A DNA stretch of 25,137 nucleotides, taken from positions 1 through 25,137 of the forward strand of contig CAOVHW010000005.1 in assembly GCA_948543815.1 (NCBI GenBank), read 5' to 3'. Position 1 is the first letter of the stretch. Each line of letters opens with the position of its first letter. This document shows positions 7,776-17,396 of the stretch, in pieces. Below the pieces are notes generated by a model, which did no database searches, was not told where the DNA came from, and worked only from the letters and a program-made list of their open reading frames with translations. The translations under genes and the position numbers were made by a program. Source of the stretch: an uncultured Eubacteriales bacterium. Its GTDB lineage: Bacteria; Bacillota; Clostridia; Lachnospirales; CAMVHY01.

Positions 7776-9440
7776 TTATTTAACTTTTTGCTTTGTTTTT
7801 TTCACTTGTTTATCCTTTCTATTAGTTTTTGCAGCATTATTTTGTTTTACTTTAATTAATGGATTGTATTTAGTTTCATTACTTCCTCTTATATCAATAA
7901 AAGCAGATAAAGTTGCATATCTTTTTTCTTTCTTTTCCGTAGTCTCATCGGAATTAAATATTTCAAAAACTTTGTTTATAAAATCATATTTTAGCTCATT
8001 CGGATTTGAAATTACATCTAAAAGCTCCATTTTTTTACTTATATCGTTTCCAAAATCATTAAATAAAAACGCAACTTTTTCATTAATGTCATGACGATTT
8101 TCTTCTTCATTTTCATGAAAAAACACATTAATATTTGACATGTTTTTATCTAACTTTTCTTTATATTCATTTAATAAATTCAATTGTTTTTGCAAATTTC
8201 CTTTTTTATCTTTTGTTTTACTTAATAATGCAAATCCTATTTTTTTTATTTCTGATTCTATATTTTTTATCTCTATCAAAATTTCATTATATAATTTGTA
8301 AATTGGAAACATCTTTGGATCAAATATTCTCTTAATAGGCAAATTATAAGCTTCAGTATTAATATCATTATCGTTCCTTAAAGAAATCTCTAAATGATCA
8401 ATTTGTGAATACATATCAATTAAATCCCTAAATCGAGAATTTATATTAACTGGAACTCGATCAATATATCCACGCTTTGAAATATTAGAATTTAACGAAC
8501 GACAATTTAATTCAACTTCTTTTTGTGAAGCTAAAAGTGCATCATAAATTTTTTGTGCAGCTTCTTTAGGATTTTTAGCTTCATTTAAAAATTTTTGTGC
8601 ACACTCAACACTTGTCTTATCAAGCGAAAACAATAAACTACTAAAAGTATCCTTTTCATACTCATTAGGAGTTAAGTTCTCCAATATTTTAATTTGCAAA
8701 TTCACAAATTCTTCCTTTGTTGCTGGCGGCTCTAAACTAACAATTGTTGTCATTTGAGCAGAAAGATAAGCTAAAAATGAATTTATATCATGCAATGCCT
8801 GTTCACAATATTTTTTATCATTTTCAGATAAATTATTATTTGTATTATTGTAAATTTCATTAATTTTATTTCGCATATTTATTAAATTTTTATATTCCAT
8901 TTCTAAATTTTGAGGAACAAAAGGAATTTTAACAGGTAACATACTTGAAGGATCTTGTAAATCAAAATGATCCTTATATCTATTGAATAAACCTTCTTGT
9001 ATCTGACGTAAATCTTCATTTTCAATAGGTTGTTCTGGCTTTAAAAAAGTTACAGTACCTCCTCTTAAATAATCATTTTCCAACAGAGCAGCTATCTGAT
9101 TTTCAATATCCCTTAATGTAATACCAACTTTACTAATATCACCATTGAAAATATCATTAAATTCTTTACGCAATTCTTCTTCTTTTTCAGGAGTTATTGC
9201 TCCATTTAACTCTTCATAAACTTCTTTTAAAGTTCCATAAAATTCATTAATTAAATCCTGTTTTTCACTTTCACTAATCTTTTCCATTCCCATTATTTTA
9301 TTATTTATACGTGCAATAGCCGCTTGCCAATAATCTTCCAATTTACCACAAACAAAAGCAGTACCAAAACGAAGAAATAATTGCGTCTTTAAATTTATTC
9401 CTGGATCTTGTATTAATCCTGAAAAATGTGTCTGTGACAT
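7776..9440 (-). CDS. Uncharacterised 554-residue helical protein
   Basis: I do not recognise this protein. It has no signal peptide and no membrane segment. It is rich in Asn, Lys, Glu and Ile and probably mostly helical, with coiled-coil-like stretches such as SEIKKIGFALL and LNLLNEYKEKLDKNMSNI around residues 400-440. The last ~20 residues form a very basic tail (KTNRKDKQVKKTKQKVK). The start is the ATG with GGAGTG 7 bases before it; an in-frame extension of 21 codons upstream runs into rbgA and lacks a ribosome site. It is the last gene of the long minus-strand run, 32 bases after rbgA. Its composition resembles the 1484-residue protein further right, but I see no shared motif between them. 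A structural or nucleic-acid-associated role for the tail is only a guess. Confidence 0.8.
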   Translation of the reverse strand: MSQTHFSGLIQDPGINLKTQLFLRFGTAFVCGKLEDYWQAAIARINNKIMGMEKISESEKQDLINEFYGTLKEVYEELNGAITPEKEEELRKEFNDIFNGDISKVGITLRDIENQIAALLENDYLRGGTVTFLKPEQPIENEDLRQIQEGLFNRYKDHFDLQDPSSMLPVKIPFVPQNLEMEYKNLINMRNKINEIYNNTNNNLSENDKKYCEQALHDINSFLAYLSAQMTTIVSLEPPATKEEFVNLQIKILENLTPNEYEKDTFSSLLFSLDKTSVECAQKFLNEAKNPKEAAQKIYDALLASQKEVELNCRSLNSNISKRGYIDRVPVNINSRFRDLIDMYSQIDHLEISLRNDNDINTEAYNLPIKRIFDPKMFPIYKLYNEILIEIKNIESEIKKIGFALLSKTKDKKGNLQKQLNLLNEYKEKLDKNMSNINVFFHENEEENRHDINEKVAFLFNDFGNDISKKMELLDVISNPNELKYDFINKVFEIFNSDETTEKKEKRYATLSAFIDIRGSNETKYNPLIKVKQNNAAKTNRKDKQVKKTKQKVK

Positions 9441-9472
9441 AAAAATCACTCCTTTTAAAATAAAAAATTTAT

Positions 9473-10357
9473 TTAGTAAAACTGTGTTACAATATGATGA
9501 CATAAACTTTTTCTTTTGTCAAGTAAATCATCCAAAAAAATTTTACCAAGCTTACCACCGCGAAACTCATCCAATAAAATTATTGCCGCACGATTCAAAT
9601 CTAATTCACCGGATTTTTTTACAAATCCACGTTTTTTTGAAATATCCGCCAATCCTTCAGCGGCATTTTTTTTCTCAATTCCATATCTGCATTTCAAAAT
9701 ATTTTTGTCAATCGAATTTAATTTTTCTATGAGCTTTAGCGCAATCTCATACAAATTTAAATTCGTATCTTTTATTGCACCAGTGAATGCTAAATTCAAA
9801 GCAATTTGTTCGTTATCAAACTTTGGCCATAAAATTCCCGGCGTATCTAAAAGTTCAACATCTTTGCAAATTTTTATCCATTGCTTCGATAAAGTTACAC
9901 CAGGTTTATCGGCAGCTTTTGCAATTTTTTTGCCGACAAATTTATTTATAAAAGTTGATTTCCCAACATTCGGAATACCTAAAACCATAATTCGTACTGG
10001 TGAAAAAATTCTTCCACGCTTTTTTAATTTCTCTCGTTTTTCATCTGCAAATTTATTTATCATTCGTTTGATTTCATTAAACCCTTTGCCGCTGATTGAA
10101 TCTACCGGCACACAATTATAGCCATTAAAAAAATTTACGCTTGCTCGCGTAAATTTTTCATCTACTAAATCCGATTTATTTAACACTAAAATTTTAAACT
10201 TGTTTACTGCAAAATTTTCTATATCAGGATTTTTACTACTTATCGGAATTCGCGCGTCAACTATTTCAATTACGATATCAATTAAAAATAAATTTTCACT
10301 CAAACTTTTTTTAGCTTTTGCCATATGTCCCGGATACCAGTTGATATTTTGTTTCAT
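9473..10357 (-). CDS. rbgA: Ribosome biogenesis GTPase RbgA (YlqF)
   Basis: 294 residues. It is a circularly permuted GTPase needed for late assembly of the 50S subunit in Firmicutes. The order of motifs shows the permutation: NWYPGHMAKAKK at the N-terminus, NKSD (G4) near residue 62, then GIPNVGKSTFINKF (G1, Walker A) near 130 and DTPG (G3) near 175. The conserved C-terminal RNA-binding region with AAIILLDEFRGGKLGKI is present. The start chosen is the ATG 8 bases after GGAAAG; a GTG and an ATG slightly upstream sit on or too near that site. It lies between the broken aldolase gene and the 554-residue protein, probably co-transcribed. Confidence 0.95.
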   Translation of the reverse strand: MKQNINWYPGHMAKAKKSLSENLFLIDIVIEIVDARIPISSKNPDIENFAVNKFKILVLNKSDLVDEKFTRASVNFFNGYNCVPVDSISGKGFNEIKRMINKFADEKREKLKKRGRIFSPVRIMVLGIPNVGKSTFINKFVGKKIAKAADKPGVTLSKQWIKICKDVELLDTPGILWPKFDNEQIALNLAFTGAIKDTNLNLYEIALKLIEKLNSIDKNILKCRYGIEKKNAAEGLADISKKRGFVKKSGELDLNRAAIILLDEFRGGKLGKIFLDDLLDKRKSLCHHIVTQFY

Positions 10358-10391
10358 TTGCATCACTTTCCAATTTATATTTAATTTAAAC

Positions 10392-11416
10392 TCATAATAT
10401 TTCAGCCAATAATTTTATTTCTTCTTCAGTCGTAGCCCAACTCGTAACAAATCTAACTACTGTATGGTCAGCATCATATTTCTCCCAAAAACTAAAAATA
10501 ACTTTTTCTTTCAATCTTTCTATTTCGCTATTCGATAAAATAATAAATTGTTGATTCGTTGGTGTTTCCATATAAAATTTATATCCTTTTCTCCTCAAAA
10601 TTTCTTTTAATTTCTCTGCCATTTCAATCGCATTTTTACTTATTCTAAAATATAAATTGTCCTCAAATAAAGTATCAAATTGAATTCCTAATAGTCTTCC
10701 TTTTGCTAATAATGCTCCATGTTGTTTTATAAGTTTAGTAAAATTTTTTGGCGCATTATTTTTAGTAAATACTACTGCTTCTCCACATAATGCTCCAATT
10801 TTTGTCCCACCAATATAAAAAACATCACAAAATTTTGCGATATCAGCTAAAGATACATCTGTTTGTCTACTCACTAAAGCATAACCTAAACGTGCACCAT
10901 CCATATATAATGGCAATTCGTATTTTGAACAAATTTCAGCAATTTCATTTAATTCACTTTTTTCGTATAAAGTTCCATACTCAGTTGGATGTGTAATATA
11001 AATCATACCTGGTGAAACCATATGCTCACGACTAAAATCATTATAAAACGTTTCTAAATAATTATTTAATTTTTCCGGCACAATCTTACCGTTTTTACTT
11101 GGAACTTCTAAAATTTTATGGCCAGTAAATTCAACAGCTCCAGCTTCATGAATATTTATATGGCCACTTTTCGCAGAAATAACTCCTTCATATTGCTTAA
11201 GCATTTATTAATTACTATTTGATTTGTCTGTGTTCCGCCAACTAAAAAATAAATATCTGCTATTGGACAAGCACATGCTTCTCTAATTTTTTTAATTGCA
11301 CTTTTACAATAAATATCATTTCCATAACCAGATAATTTTTCAAAATTTGTATCATTTAATTTTTGCAATACTTTAGAATGAGCGCCTACATTATAATCGT
11401 TTTCAAAATATAACAT
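10392..11416 (-). pseudogene. Frameshifted low-specificity threonine aldolase family gene
   Basis: Two overlapping frames together make one complete aldolase-type protein of about 341 residues, the usual length. The upstream frame (from 11416, ATG after AAGGAG) gives MLYFENDYNVGAH, LSGYGNDIYC and FLVGGTQTNQIVIN. The downstream frame (from about 11204) continues with GVISAKSGHINIHEAGAVEFTGHK, YMDGARLGYAL and the PLP-lysine region FYIGGTKIGALCGE. The frames switch at a run of three A (11204-11206), where AAT AAA TGC would need one more A to read on into ATG CTT. Family members cleave threonine to glycine and acetaldehyde using pyridoxal phosphate. Everything outside the single missing base looks conserved, so this is either a recent mutation, a sequencing or assembly error, or frameshifted expression. 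It sits between glmU and rbgA. Confidence 0.85.
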
Positions 11417-11443
11417 AGAAATCCATCTCCTTATCATATGTAT

Positions 11444-12769
11444 TTATTTTTTCCATCCATTTTTATTAATTTGTCGTTGCCGCGCAATTGCCAATGAATT
11501 TTCAGGTACATTTTGAGTAATTGTCGACCCAGCTGCAATATAAGAATTTTTACCAATATTAACTGGCGCAATTAAATTTGTATTACAGCCAATAAATGCT
11601 CCATCTTCAATTGTCGTACGAAATTTTTGCTTGCCATCATAATTTACTGTAACCGTCCCGCATCCGAAATTTATATTTTGTCCCACATCTGAATCACCAA
11701 CATAAGTCAAATGAGAAATTTTTGTCCCAGAACCAATATTTGAATTTTTAAGCTCAACAAAATCTCCAACTTTAACATTTTCGTCAACAATGCAATTCGG
11801 TCTGATATAAGCGAATGGCCCAACTTTTGTTTTATTTTTCACCGTAGAATTTAAAACAATACTATAAGAAATATTTACATCGTCAAAAATTTTTGAATCA
11901 AAAATTTGTGAATTCGGACCGATAATACAATTTTGACCAATTTGTGTATCACCGTACAAAAAAGTATTTGGATAAATAATCGTATCGCGTCCAATTTTCA
12001 CATCACTTTCAATAAAAGTTGTGTCCGGATTAATAATTGTTACACCGTTTCGCATATGTGTGTTATTAATTTTTTTTTGCATTAAAGTAGAAACATAAGC
12101 GAGTTGAATTTTATCATTTACGCCAAAAAATTCTTGTGAGTCATCACAACAAAAAACTTTTACGTCATCATTAATCGATTTAATAATTTCTAATACGTCT
12201 GTCAAATAATATTCACCTTGAGCGTTATCATTGCTCAAAAGCTGTAACGCCGTTTTCAATAAATGTGAATCAAACAAATAAACACCAGTGTTAATTTCTT
12301 TTATCATCGTTTCATTTTCATTTAGGTCTTTATCTTCGACAATACGTAAAAATTTTTCGCCATTTCTTAAAATTCTGCCATAACCTTTTGGATTTTCGAG
12401 AACTGTAGAAATTAGAGCGGCACTGCATTGCGTCTTAACTAATTTTTTTAAAGTATCCGAAGTAATAAGTGGCAAATCACCGTTCAAAACTAAAATTTTT
12501 TCGCCGTCATTAATAAATTTTTTGGCGCACAGCACAGCATGTCCAGTACCAAGTTGTTCATTTTGTAATACAAACTCGACATCAGAAACATTTTTTTTCA
12601 CAACATCAGCTTTATGTCCAACGACAACAATAATGTCAATGATTCCGGCATTTTTGCAAGCATCAATTATGTAATTTATCATCGGTTTGCCACAAATTTT
12701 ATGTAAAACTTTAGGCAGGTCGGAGTTCATACGTTTGCCCTCGCCTGCCGCTAAAATTATTGCTTTCAT
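11444..12769 (-). CDS. glmU: Bifunctional GlmU: GlcN-1-P acetyltransferase / UDP-GlcNAc pyrophosphorylase
   Basis: 441 residues, slightly short of the typical 450-460. The N-terminal uridylyltransferase domain has AIILAAGEGKRMNSDLPKVL, QLGTGHAV, LNGDLPLI and EINTGVY. The C-terminal left-handed beta-helix has many hexapeptide repeats from about residue 245, and the acetyltransferase signatures YIRPN, HLTYVGDSDVG and TVNYDGKQK. It makes UDP-N-acetylglucosamine, the entry point to peptidoglycan. The ATG was chosen over an adjacent TTG one codon upstream, with GAGGG about 10 bases away. It follows uppP by 14 bases, so two cell-wall supply functions are probably co-transcribed behind the polyamine importer. 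Confidence 0.96.
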   Translation of the reverse strand: MKAIILAAGEGKRMNSDLPKVLHKICGKPMINYIIDACKNAGIIDIIVVVGHKADVVKKNVSDVEFVLQNEQLGTGHAVLCAKKFINDGEKILVLNGDLPLITSDTLKKLVKTQCSAALISTVLENPKGYGRILRNGEKFLRIVEDKDLNENETMIKEINTGVYLFDSHLLKTALQLLSNDNAQGEYYLTDVLEIIKSINDDVKVFCCDDSQEFFGVNDKIQLAYVSTLMQKKINNTHMRNGVTIINPDTTFIESDVKIGRDTIIYPNTFLYGDTQIGQNCIIGPNSQIFDSKIFDDVNISYSIVLNSTVKNKTKVGPFAYIRPNCIVDENVKVGDFVELKNSNIGSGTKISHLTYVGDSDVGQNINFGCGTVTVNYDGKQKFRTTIEDGAFIGCNTNLIAPVNIGKNSYIAAGSTITQNVPENSLAIARQRQINKNGWKK

Positions 12770-12783
12770 CAAAAATCATTCCC

Positions 12784-13566
12784 TCATGCAAAAAATAATT
12801 TCAAAAAAAATTGGTCTATGAAAATAAAAAATGCCAACGTAAAAACATAATATGAAAAAAATTTCAACTTACTTTCATTTATTAATTTTAACATAAATTT
12901 AATTGACAGATATCCCGAAAAAATTGCAGCGATAAATCCAAAAATAATTGGCGCTGAAAAAGAAAAATTTTGATTTGCAATAACATTTTTCAATTGCAAA
13001 ACAGCTGCTCCGATTATCGCTGGAATCGAAAGTATAAAAGAGAACTTCGCGGCTGAATTTTTATTTAGCCCACAAGCAAGCGAAGCACTTATCGTACTAC
13101 CTGAACGTGAAACTCCAGGAATTATTGCAACCGCTTGCATAAATCCAATTGCTAATGAGTCACCAAAAGAAATATTTTCATCATTTTTTTTATTCGCTGC
13201 TTTGTCGGCATATAAAAGAATAATTCCGGTAAAAATAAAAGCTGGCGCTAAAAATTTCCCGCTATCAAATAAATTTTCAATTTGGTCGCCAAAAAATAAT
13301 GCAACTATCACGGCCGGCAATGTCGCTGCAATAATAAGATAAGAATATTTTTGAAACGGCTTTTTTATAAGCGCAAATATTTTATCCCAAAAAATTATGA
13401 AAACCGGTATGAGCGTACCGATGTGCAAAACAACATCAAAAAACATTGTCGGCTCTTGTATCCGAAATAATTTTTGAAACAAAACAAGATGTCCGGAACT
13501 ACTTACCGGCAAAAATTCCGTAATGCCTTGTATTATGCCCAAAATAATTGCTTGAAATATATTCAT
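12784..13566 (-). CDS. uppP: Undecaprenyl-diphosphatase UppP (BacA)
   Basis: 261 residues with about eight hydrophobic segments, as expected. It dephosphorylates undecaprenyl pyrophosphate at the membrane to recycle the lipid carrier of peptidoglycan precursors, and its overproduction gives bacitracin resistance. Both active-site signatures are present: GITEFLPVSSSGHL near the N-terminus and IPGVSRSGSTISASLACGL near residue 155. An ATG 15 codons inside the longer open frame was taken as start because AAAAGGAG lies 7 bases upstream and the protein then begins MNIFQAIILGIIQG, as in relatives. It lies 17 bases after potD. Confidence 0.96.
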   Translation of the reverse strand: MNIFQAIILGIIQGITEFLPVSSSGHLVLFQKLFRIQEPTMFFDVVLHIGTLIPVFIIFWDKIFALIKKPFQKYSYLIIAATLPAVIVALFFGDQIENLFDSGKFLAPAFIFTGIILLYADKAANKKNDENISFGDSLAIGFMQAVAIIPGVSRSGSTISASLACGLNKNSAAKFSFILSIPAIIGAAVLQLKNVIANQNFSFSAPIIFGFIAAIFSGYLSIKFMLKLINESKLKFFSYYVFTLAFFIFIDQFFLKLFFA

Positions 13567-13583
13567 TAATTTGCTCCTTTTAA

Positions 13584-14606
13584 TTAATCCTGCGCCAAAA
13601 CTTCTGTCCAAATAATATTATATTGCTTGATAAAATTTCCAAGGTCGTGATAAATCTCACAACGTCCAAAATCTTCGTCACTTAGCCAATAAATTTTATT
13701 ATCTCTGATTTTGGGCGGCAAATTTTTCAACGCTTCACTATTAACCGTCGAATAATTAATATAATTTGTATTCATAAGAGCGATATCGGGGCGCGCCAAA
13801 AAATTTATAAAAGTATTTGCTTCAAATTTATTTGACGAATCTTTCGGAATAACAATCACATCGAACCAAACATTACTTCCCTCAATCGGAATCACATAAT
13901 CCAAATCGGGATTTTCATTTTGGCAAAACAATGCGTCACCAGAATAAACAACGGCAAGCGCACCCTCATTGCCAATCATTTTATCTTTAACTGCATCGCC
14001 AACATACGCCTGAACAATTTTTTTTTGCTCAATCAATTCATCTTTTGCCTTATTCAAATTTTTAATATCGCGTGTGTTTAACGAACAATGTAATTTTTTC
14101 AAGGCAACCGCAATTGAATCACGCGGATTATCGTACATGAAAATTTGATTTTTATATTTTTTATCCCAAAGAATTGACCAACTCACCGGTTTTTCCACCA
14201 AAGTTTTGTTATACAAAATGCCAATGCTTCCCCACATGTATGGCATTGAAAATTTATTTTGCGGATCAAAATCTAAATTTTTAAAACGCGGATGTATAAA
14301 CGAATAATTTGGAATGAGTGAAAAATCTAACGGCTCAAGCAAATTTTCTTTTATCATTCGTTCCGCCATGTAGTCTGAAATAATTACAACATCATAATTC
14401 GCGCCGCCATTTTTAATTTTTGTATAAGCATCTTCACTCACTGCAAATGTATCATAATTAATTTTTATTCCCGTTTCATCGGTAAACATATTCAAAACTT
14501 TTTCGTCCAAATAATCGCCATAATTATAAATTCGTAAAGTTTTTGATTTGTCAACGCAACCCGTCAAAATAAAAATCAAAAATAAAAACCAAAACTTAAA
14601 TTTCAT
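13584..14606 (-). CDS. potD: Spermidine/putrescine-binding lipoprotein PotD
   Basis: 340 residues. A lipoprotein signal peptide ends in the lipobox LTGC (Cys near residue 17). The mature part starts LRIYNYGDYLDEKVL, typical of PotD/PotF polyamine-binding proteins, and continues with a periplasmic-binding-protein type 2 fold, including YDVVIISDYM, MPYMWGSIGILYN and EGSNVWFDVIVIPKD. It captures polyamines outside the membrane and hands them to PotBC. Its ATG overlaps the potC stop codon (ATGA), and the gene order potA-B-C-D supports the assignment. The sequence alone does not tell spermidine from putrescine preference. Confidence 0.95.
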   Translation of the reverse strand: MKFKFWFLFLIFILTGCVDKSKTLRIYNYGDYLDEKVLNMFTDETGIKINYDTFAVSEDAYTKIKNGGANYDVVIISDYMAERMIKENLLEPLDFSLIPNYSFIHPRFKNLDFDPQNKFSMPYMWGSIGILYNKTLVEKPVSWSILWDKKYKNQIFMYDNPRDSIAVALKKLHCSLNTRDIKNLNKAKDELIEQKKIVQAYVGDAVKDKMIGNEGALAVVYSGDALFCQNENPDLDYVIPIEGSNVWFDVIVIPKDSSNKFEANTFINFLARPDIALMNTNYINYSTVNSEALKNLPPKIRDNKIYWLSDEDFGRCEIYHDLGNFIKQYNIIWTEVLAQD

Positions 14607-15412
14607 TGAACATCACCGGGATTATTCTCGAACTTTGACAAAACTACGTCACGTTTATTGACAACGTAAAGTAAAATTAAAACAGCAATGAACATTAAAC
14701 TTGAGAGTGCATTTATTTTTGGATTGATACCGCGCCGCGCCATCGAATAAATCAAAACGGAAAGATTATTTACGCCAGAACCTGTTGTAAAAAAACTTAC
14801 AACAAAATCATCAATCGATAAAGTAAATGCCAACATAAAACCGGTAATAACTCCGGGCATAAGTTCTGGTAAAATAATTTTTCTTAATGCAAAAAATGGT
14901 GTTGCTCCTAAATCTAATGCCGCTTCAAAAATATTATTATTGAGATATTTTATTCGTGGAAGTACGGAAAATATAACATATGGCACATTAAAAACAATAT
15001 GCGATAAAAGTAATGTCCAATAACCAAAAGTTCCAAAATGAAAAAATCGAAATACAAATACAAATAAAATCATTAATGAAAGTCCCGTTACAATATCAGG
15101 ATTCGCTAGTGGTATTCGTGTTACATGCAAAATTATATTTCGGATAAATGAACGTAAATTAAAAATACAAATTGCGGCGGCTGTCCCAATAAAAACTGCG
15201 ACAACCGAAGAAATAAATGCAACGGATAAAGTATTATACAATGCGTTTAAAATTTTTGGATCTGCAAATAATTCTCTATACCAATGTAATGAAAATCCAT
15301 CCCAATGTCCTCGTGTTCGTGAACGATTAAATGAAAAAAATATCAAAACTATAATAGGTGCATATAAAAATAAAAATATCGTTGCTAGATAAATTTTCTT
15401 CAGTAACTTCAA
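14603..15412 (-). CDS. potC: Spermidine/putrescine ABC transporter permease PotC
   Basis: 269 residues with about six transmembrane segments. The ABC-permease EAA loop is clear: EAALDLGATPFFALRKIILPELMPGV (coupling to PotA, around residue 165). The N-terminus (APIIVLIFFSFNRSR, then WYRELF) matches PotC relatives. Translation starts with TTG, overlapping the potB stop as TTGA, with GGAGG about 9 bases upstream in the end of potB. This indicates translational coupling. It forms the membrane channel with PotB. Confidence 0.94.
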   Translation of the reverse strand: MKLLKKIYLATIFLFLYAPIIVLIFFSFNRSRTRGHWDGFSLHWYRELFADPKILNALYNTLSVAFISSVVAVFIGTAAAICIFNLRSFIRNIILHVTRIPLANPDIVTGLSLMILFVFVFRFFHFGTFGYWTLLLSHIVFNVPYVIFSVLPRIKYLNNNIFEAALDLGATPFFALRKIILPELMPGVITGFMLAFTLSIDDFVVSFFTTGSGVNNLSVLIYSMARRGINPKINALSSLMFIAVLILLYVVNKRDVVLSKFENNPGDVQ

Positions 15413-16230
15413 AATAAATTTCCTCCTTCATTATTAATATCAATGGAAGAAAAAATAATTCCTACTAAAAAAACTACTCCTATTAATATTAATGAAATTG
15501 CACTACCAAAATGCCAATCTGCTAGCCGTAAAAATTGCTGCTCAATTAAATTCCCTACCAGCATAAATTTTCCTCCGCCCAATAAATTTGGAACAATAAA
15601 AGTAGTAACGGCAGGAATAAATACCATTGTTACTCCTGAAAATACTCCCGGTAAACTTAATGGGAAAATAATCTTTACAAAAATAGTAAACGTATTCGCA
15701 CCTAAATCTTGTGCTGCCTCTATCGTATTATGATTTATTTTCTCTAATGAATTATAAATTGGCAGAATCATAAACGGTAAAAAATTATATACCGCTCCTA
15801 AAATTATTGTTTCCTTCCGGTATAGTAAATTTATTTTCTGTAGCCCTAAAATTTTTAGTAATGAATTTATTAATCCATTATTCTCTAAAATTGTGAGCCA
15901 TGCATACGTACGTAAAAGCATATTCATCCACATTGGAACTAAAAATAAAAATAATAGAGTTGAACTAAAATGAAAACTTTTATCCGCCATAATATATGCA
16001 ACGGGATACGAAATAAAAAAACAAATTGCCGTACAAATTAATGCTAAATTTAGTGAACGAATAAAAACTTTTATATAGACCATTTTAAATACGCGCTCAA
16101 AATTATTTAGTGTAAAAAAAATAATTCCGTTCTCAGTTTGAGTAAAAGCGTAATACCCAACTAAAATTATCGGAATAACTGTAAAAATTATCATCCATAA
16201 AATATATGACGAAAGGAAAAATTTTTTCAT
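15409..16230 (-). CDS. potB: Spermidine/putrescine ABC transporter permease PotB
   Basis: 273 residues, about six transmembrane segments. The EAA loop reads EAAQDLGANTFTIFVKIIFPLSLPGV. LRTYAWLTILENNGLIN and FLPFMILPIYNSLEKI are typical of PotB. The ATG follows the potA stop by one base, and its GGAG site lies within the last codons of potA, so translation is coupled. It pairs with PotC as the transmembrane part of the polyamine importer. Confidence 0.94.
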   Translation of the reverse strand: MKKFFLSSYILWMIIFTVIPIILVGYYAFTQTENGIIFFTLNNFERVFKMVYIKVFIRSLNLALICTAICFFISYPVAYIMADKSFHFSSTLLFLFLVPMWMNMLLRTYAWLTILENNGLINSLLKILGLQKINLLYRKETIILGAVYNFLPFMILPIYNSLEKINHNTIEAAQDLGANTFTIFVKIIFPLSLPGVFSGVTMVFIPAVTTFIVPNLLGGGKFMLVGNLIEQQFLRLADWHFGSAISLILIGVVFLVGIIFSSIDINNEGGNLF

Positions 16231-16231
16231 T

Positions 16232-17272
16232 TTACTTCTCCTTTTTCATAATATGAATTAAATCCGGCAATATCTTTAAGCTTACAATTGAACCAACTTC
16301 CGACATAACTGTACTATGAACTTTCCATAGATAATTATTTTGCCGTACTAACATTTCATAGTGAACACCTTTGAACGTAACGTTCTCAACTTCTCCATTA
16401 ATTTCATTAATATTTTCTGGTAAAAGTTCAATATCTTCAGGACGAATAACGACGTCAACTTTTTCATTTAATTCAAAGCCTTTGTCGACGCATTCAAATT
16501 TTTTCCCTGCGAACTCAACTTCAAAATCTTTAAGCATTACGCCATCAATAATATTACTCTCACCGATAAAATCAGCGACAAAAGAATTTTTAGGTTCATT
16601 ATAAATATCTTGAGGCGAACCAATTTGTTGAATAACACCATTGTGCATAACAGCAATTGTATCTGACATCGATAAAGCTTCTTCTTGGTCATGAGTTACG
16701 TAAACAAAAGTTATGCCAAGTTTTTGCTGCATGTTTTTCAATTCAATCTGCATTTCTTTTCGTAATTTTAAATCTAACGCACCAAGTGGTTCGTCCAATA
16801 ATAAAACTTCGGGCTCATTAACTAAAGCACGTGCGATAGCAATTCGTTGTTGCTGACCGCCACTTAAAAAATTTACGTTACGCTTTTCAAATCCAGAAAG
16901 ATTTACGAGTTTTAGCATAGCTTTAACTTTCTGAGAAATTACAGCCTTGCTGACTTTTTTTATTTTCAAACCGAAAGCAACATTGTCAAATACATTCATA
17001 TTTGGGAAAAGCGCATACTTTTGAAAAACGGTATTAACTTGCCGTTTATATGGCGGCAAATTCAAAATACTTTTACCGCAAAATAATAAATCACCACTTG
17101 TAGGATTTTCGAAGCCACCGATAATTCTTAGGGTTGTAGTTTTTCCACAGCCACTCGGTCCGAGTAAAGTTAAGAATTCATTTTTTTCTATATATAAATT
17201 TATATTGCGTAAAATGAAATCGTCATCAAATTTTTTATATATGTCAACTAATTCAATCAAATGATTTTTCAT
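16232..17272 (-). CDS. potA: Spermidine/putrescine import ATP-binding protein PotA
   Basis: 346 residues. The ATPase domain has Walker A GPSGCGKT (residues 38-45), Q-loop NTVFQKYALFP, signature LSGGQQQR, Walker B VLLLDEPLG and the switch histidine in YVTHDQEEALS. The C-terminal third (from about 240, after IGSPQDIYNEP and FIGESNI) is the TOBE regulatory domain found in PotA. It powers polyamine uptake on the cytoplasmic face. It is the first gene of the operon, with a good promoter upstream and GGTGGGTGAG before the ATG. All catalytic residues are intact. Confidence 0.96.
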   Translation of the reverse strand: MKNHLIELVDIYKKFDDDFILRNINLYIEKNEFLTLLGPSGCGKTTTLRIIGGFENPTSGDLLFCGKSILNLPPYKRQVNTVFQKYALFPNMNVFDNVAFGLKIKKVSKAVISQKVKAMLKLVNLSGFEKRNVNFLSGGQQQRIAIARALVNEPEVLLLDEPLGALDLKLRKEMQIELKNMQQKLGITFVYVTHDQEEALSMSDTIAVMHNGVIQQIGSPQDIYNEPKNSFVADFIGESNIIDGVMLKDFEVEFAGKKFECVDKGFELNEKVDVVIRPEDIELLPENINEINGEVENVTFKGVHYEMLVRQNNYLWKVHSTVMSEVGSIVSLKILPDLIHIMKKEK

Positions 17273-17310
17273 TTCTCACCCACCATTTTCAAAAAAAATT
17301 ACAGGGAATA

Positions 17311-17339
17311 ATTATAATAAAATTACAGGTGAAAAACAA
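17311..17339 (-). promoter_or_regulatory. Sigma-A promoter of the pot operon
   Basis: On the minus strand TTGTTT (17339-17334), a 17-base spacer and a perfect TATAAT (17316-17311), about 39 bases before the potA start. A direct repeat AAATTACAGG (17296-17305 and 17320-17329, plus strand), spaced 24 bp start to start, flanks and overlaps it and could bind a regulator. Confidence 0.6.
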
Positions 17340-17396
17340 TTTTTAATACAATTTTATTTTGTAAAGAAAAAAATGTAACACAAAAATAATTTTGTA

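Noticed and set aside
9516..10121. Open frame of 201 residues antisense to rbgA
   Set aside because: rbgA has all GTPase motifs on the other strand; the antisense frame is a codon-bias shadow with Ser/Phe/Ile-rich sequence.
11196..11210. Programmed frameshift in the aldolase gene
   Set aside because: No X-XXY-YYZ slippery heptamer, strong downstream structure or upstream stimulatory site is evident, so a simple mutation or error is preferred.
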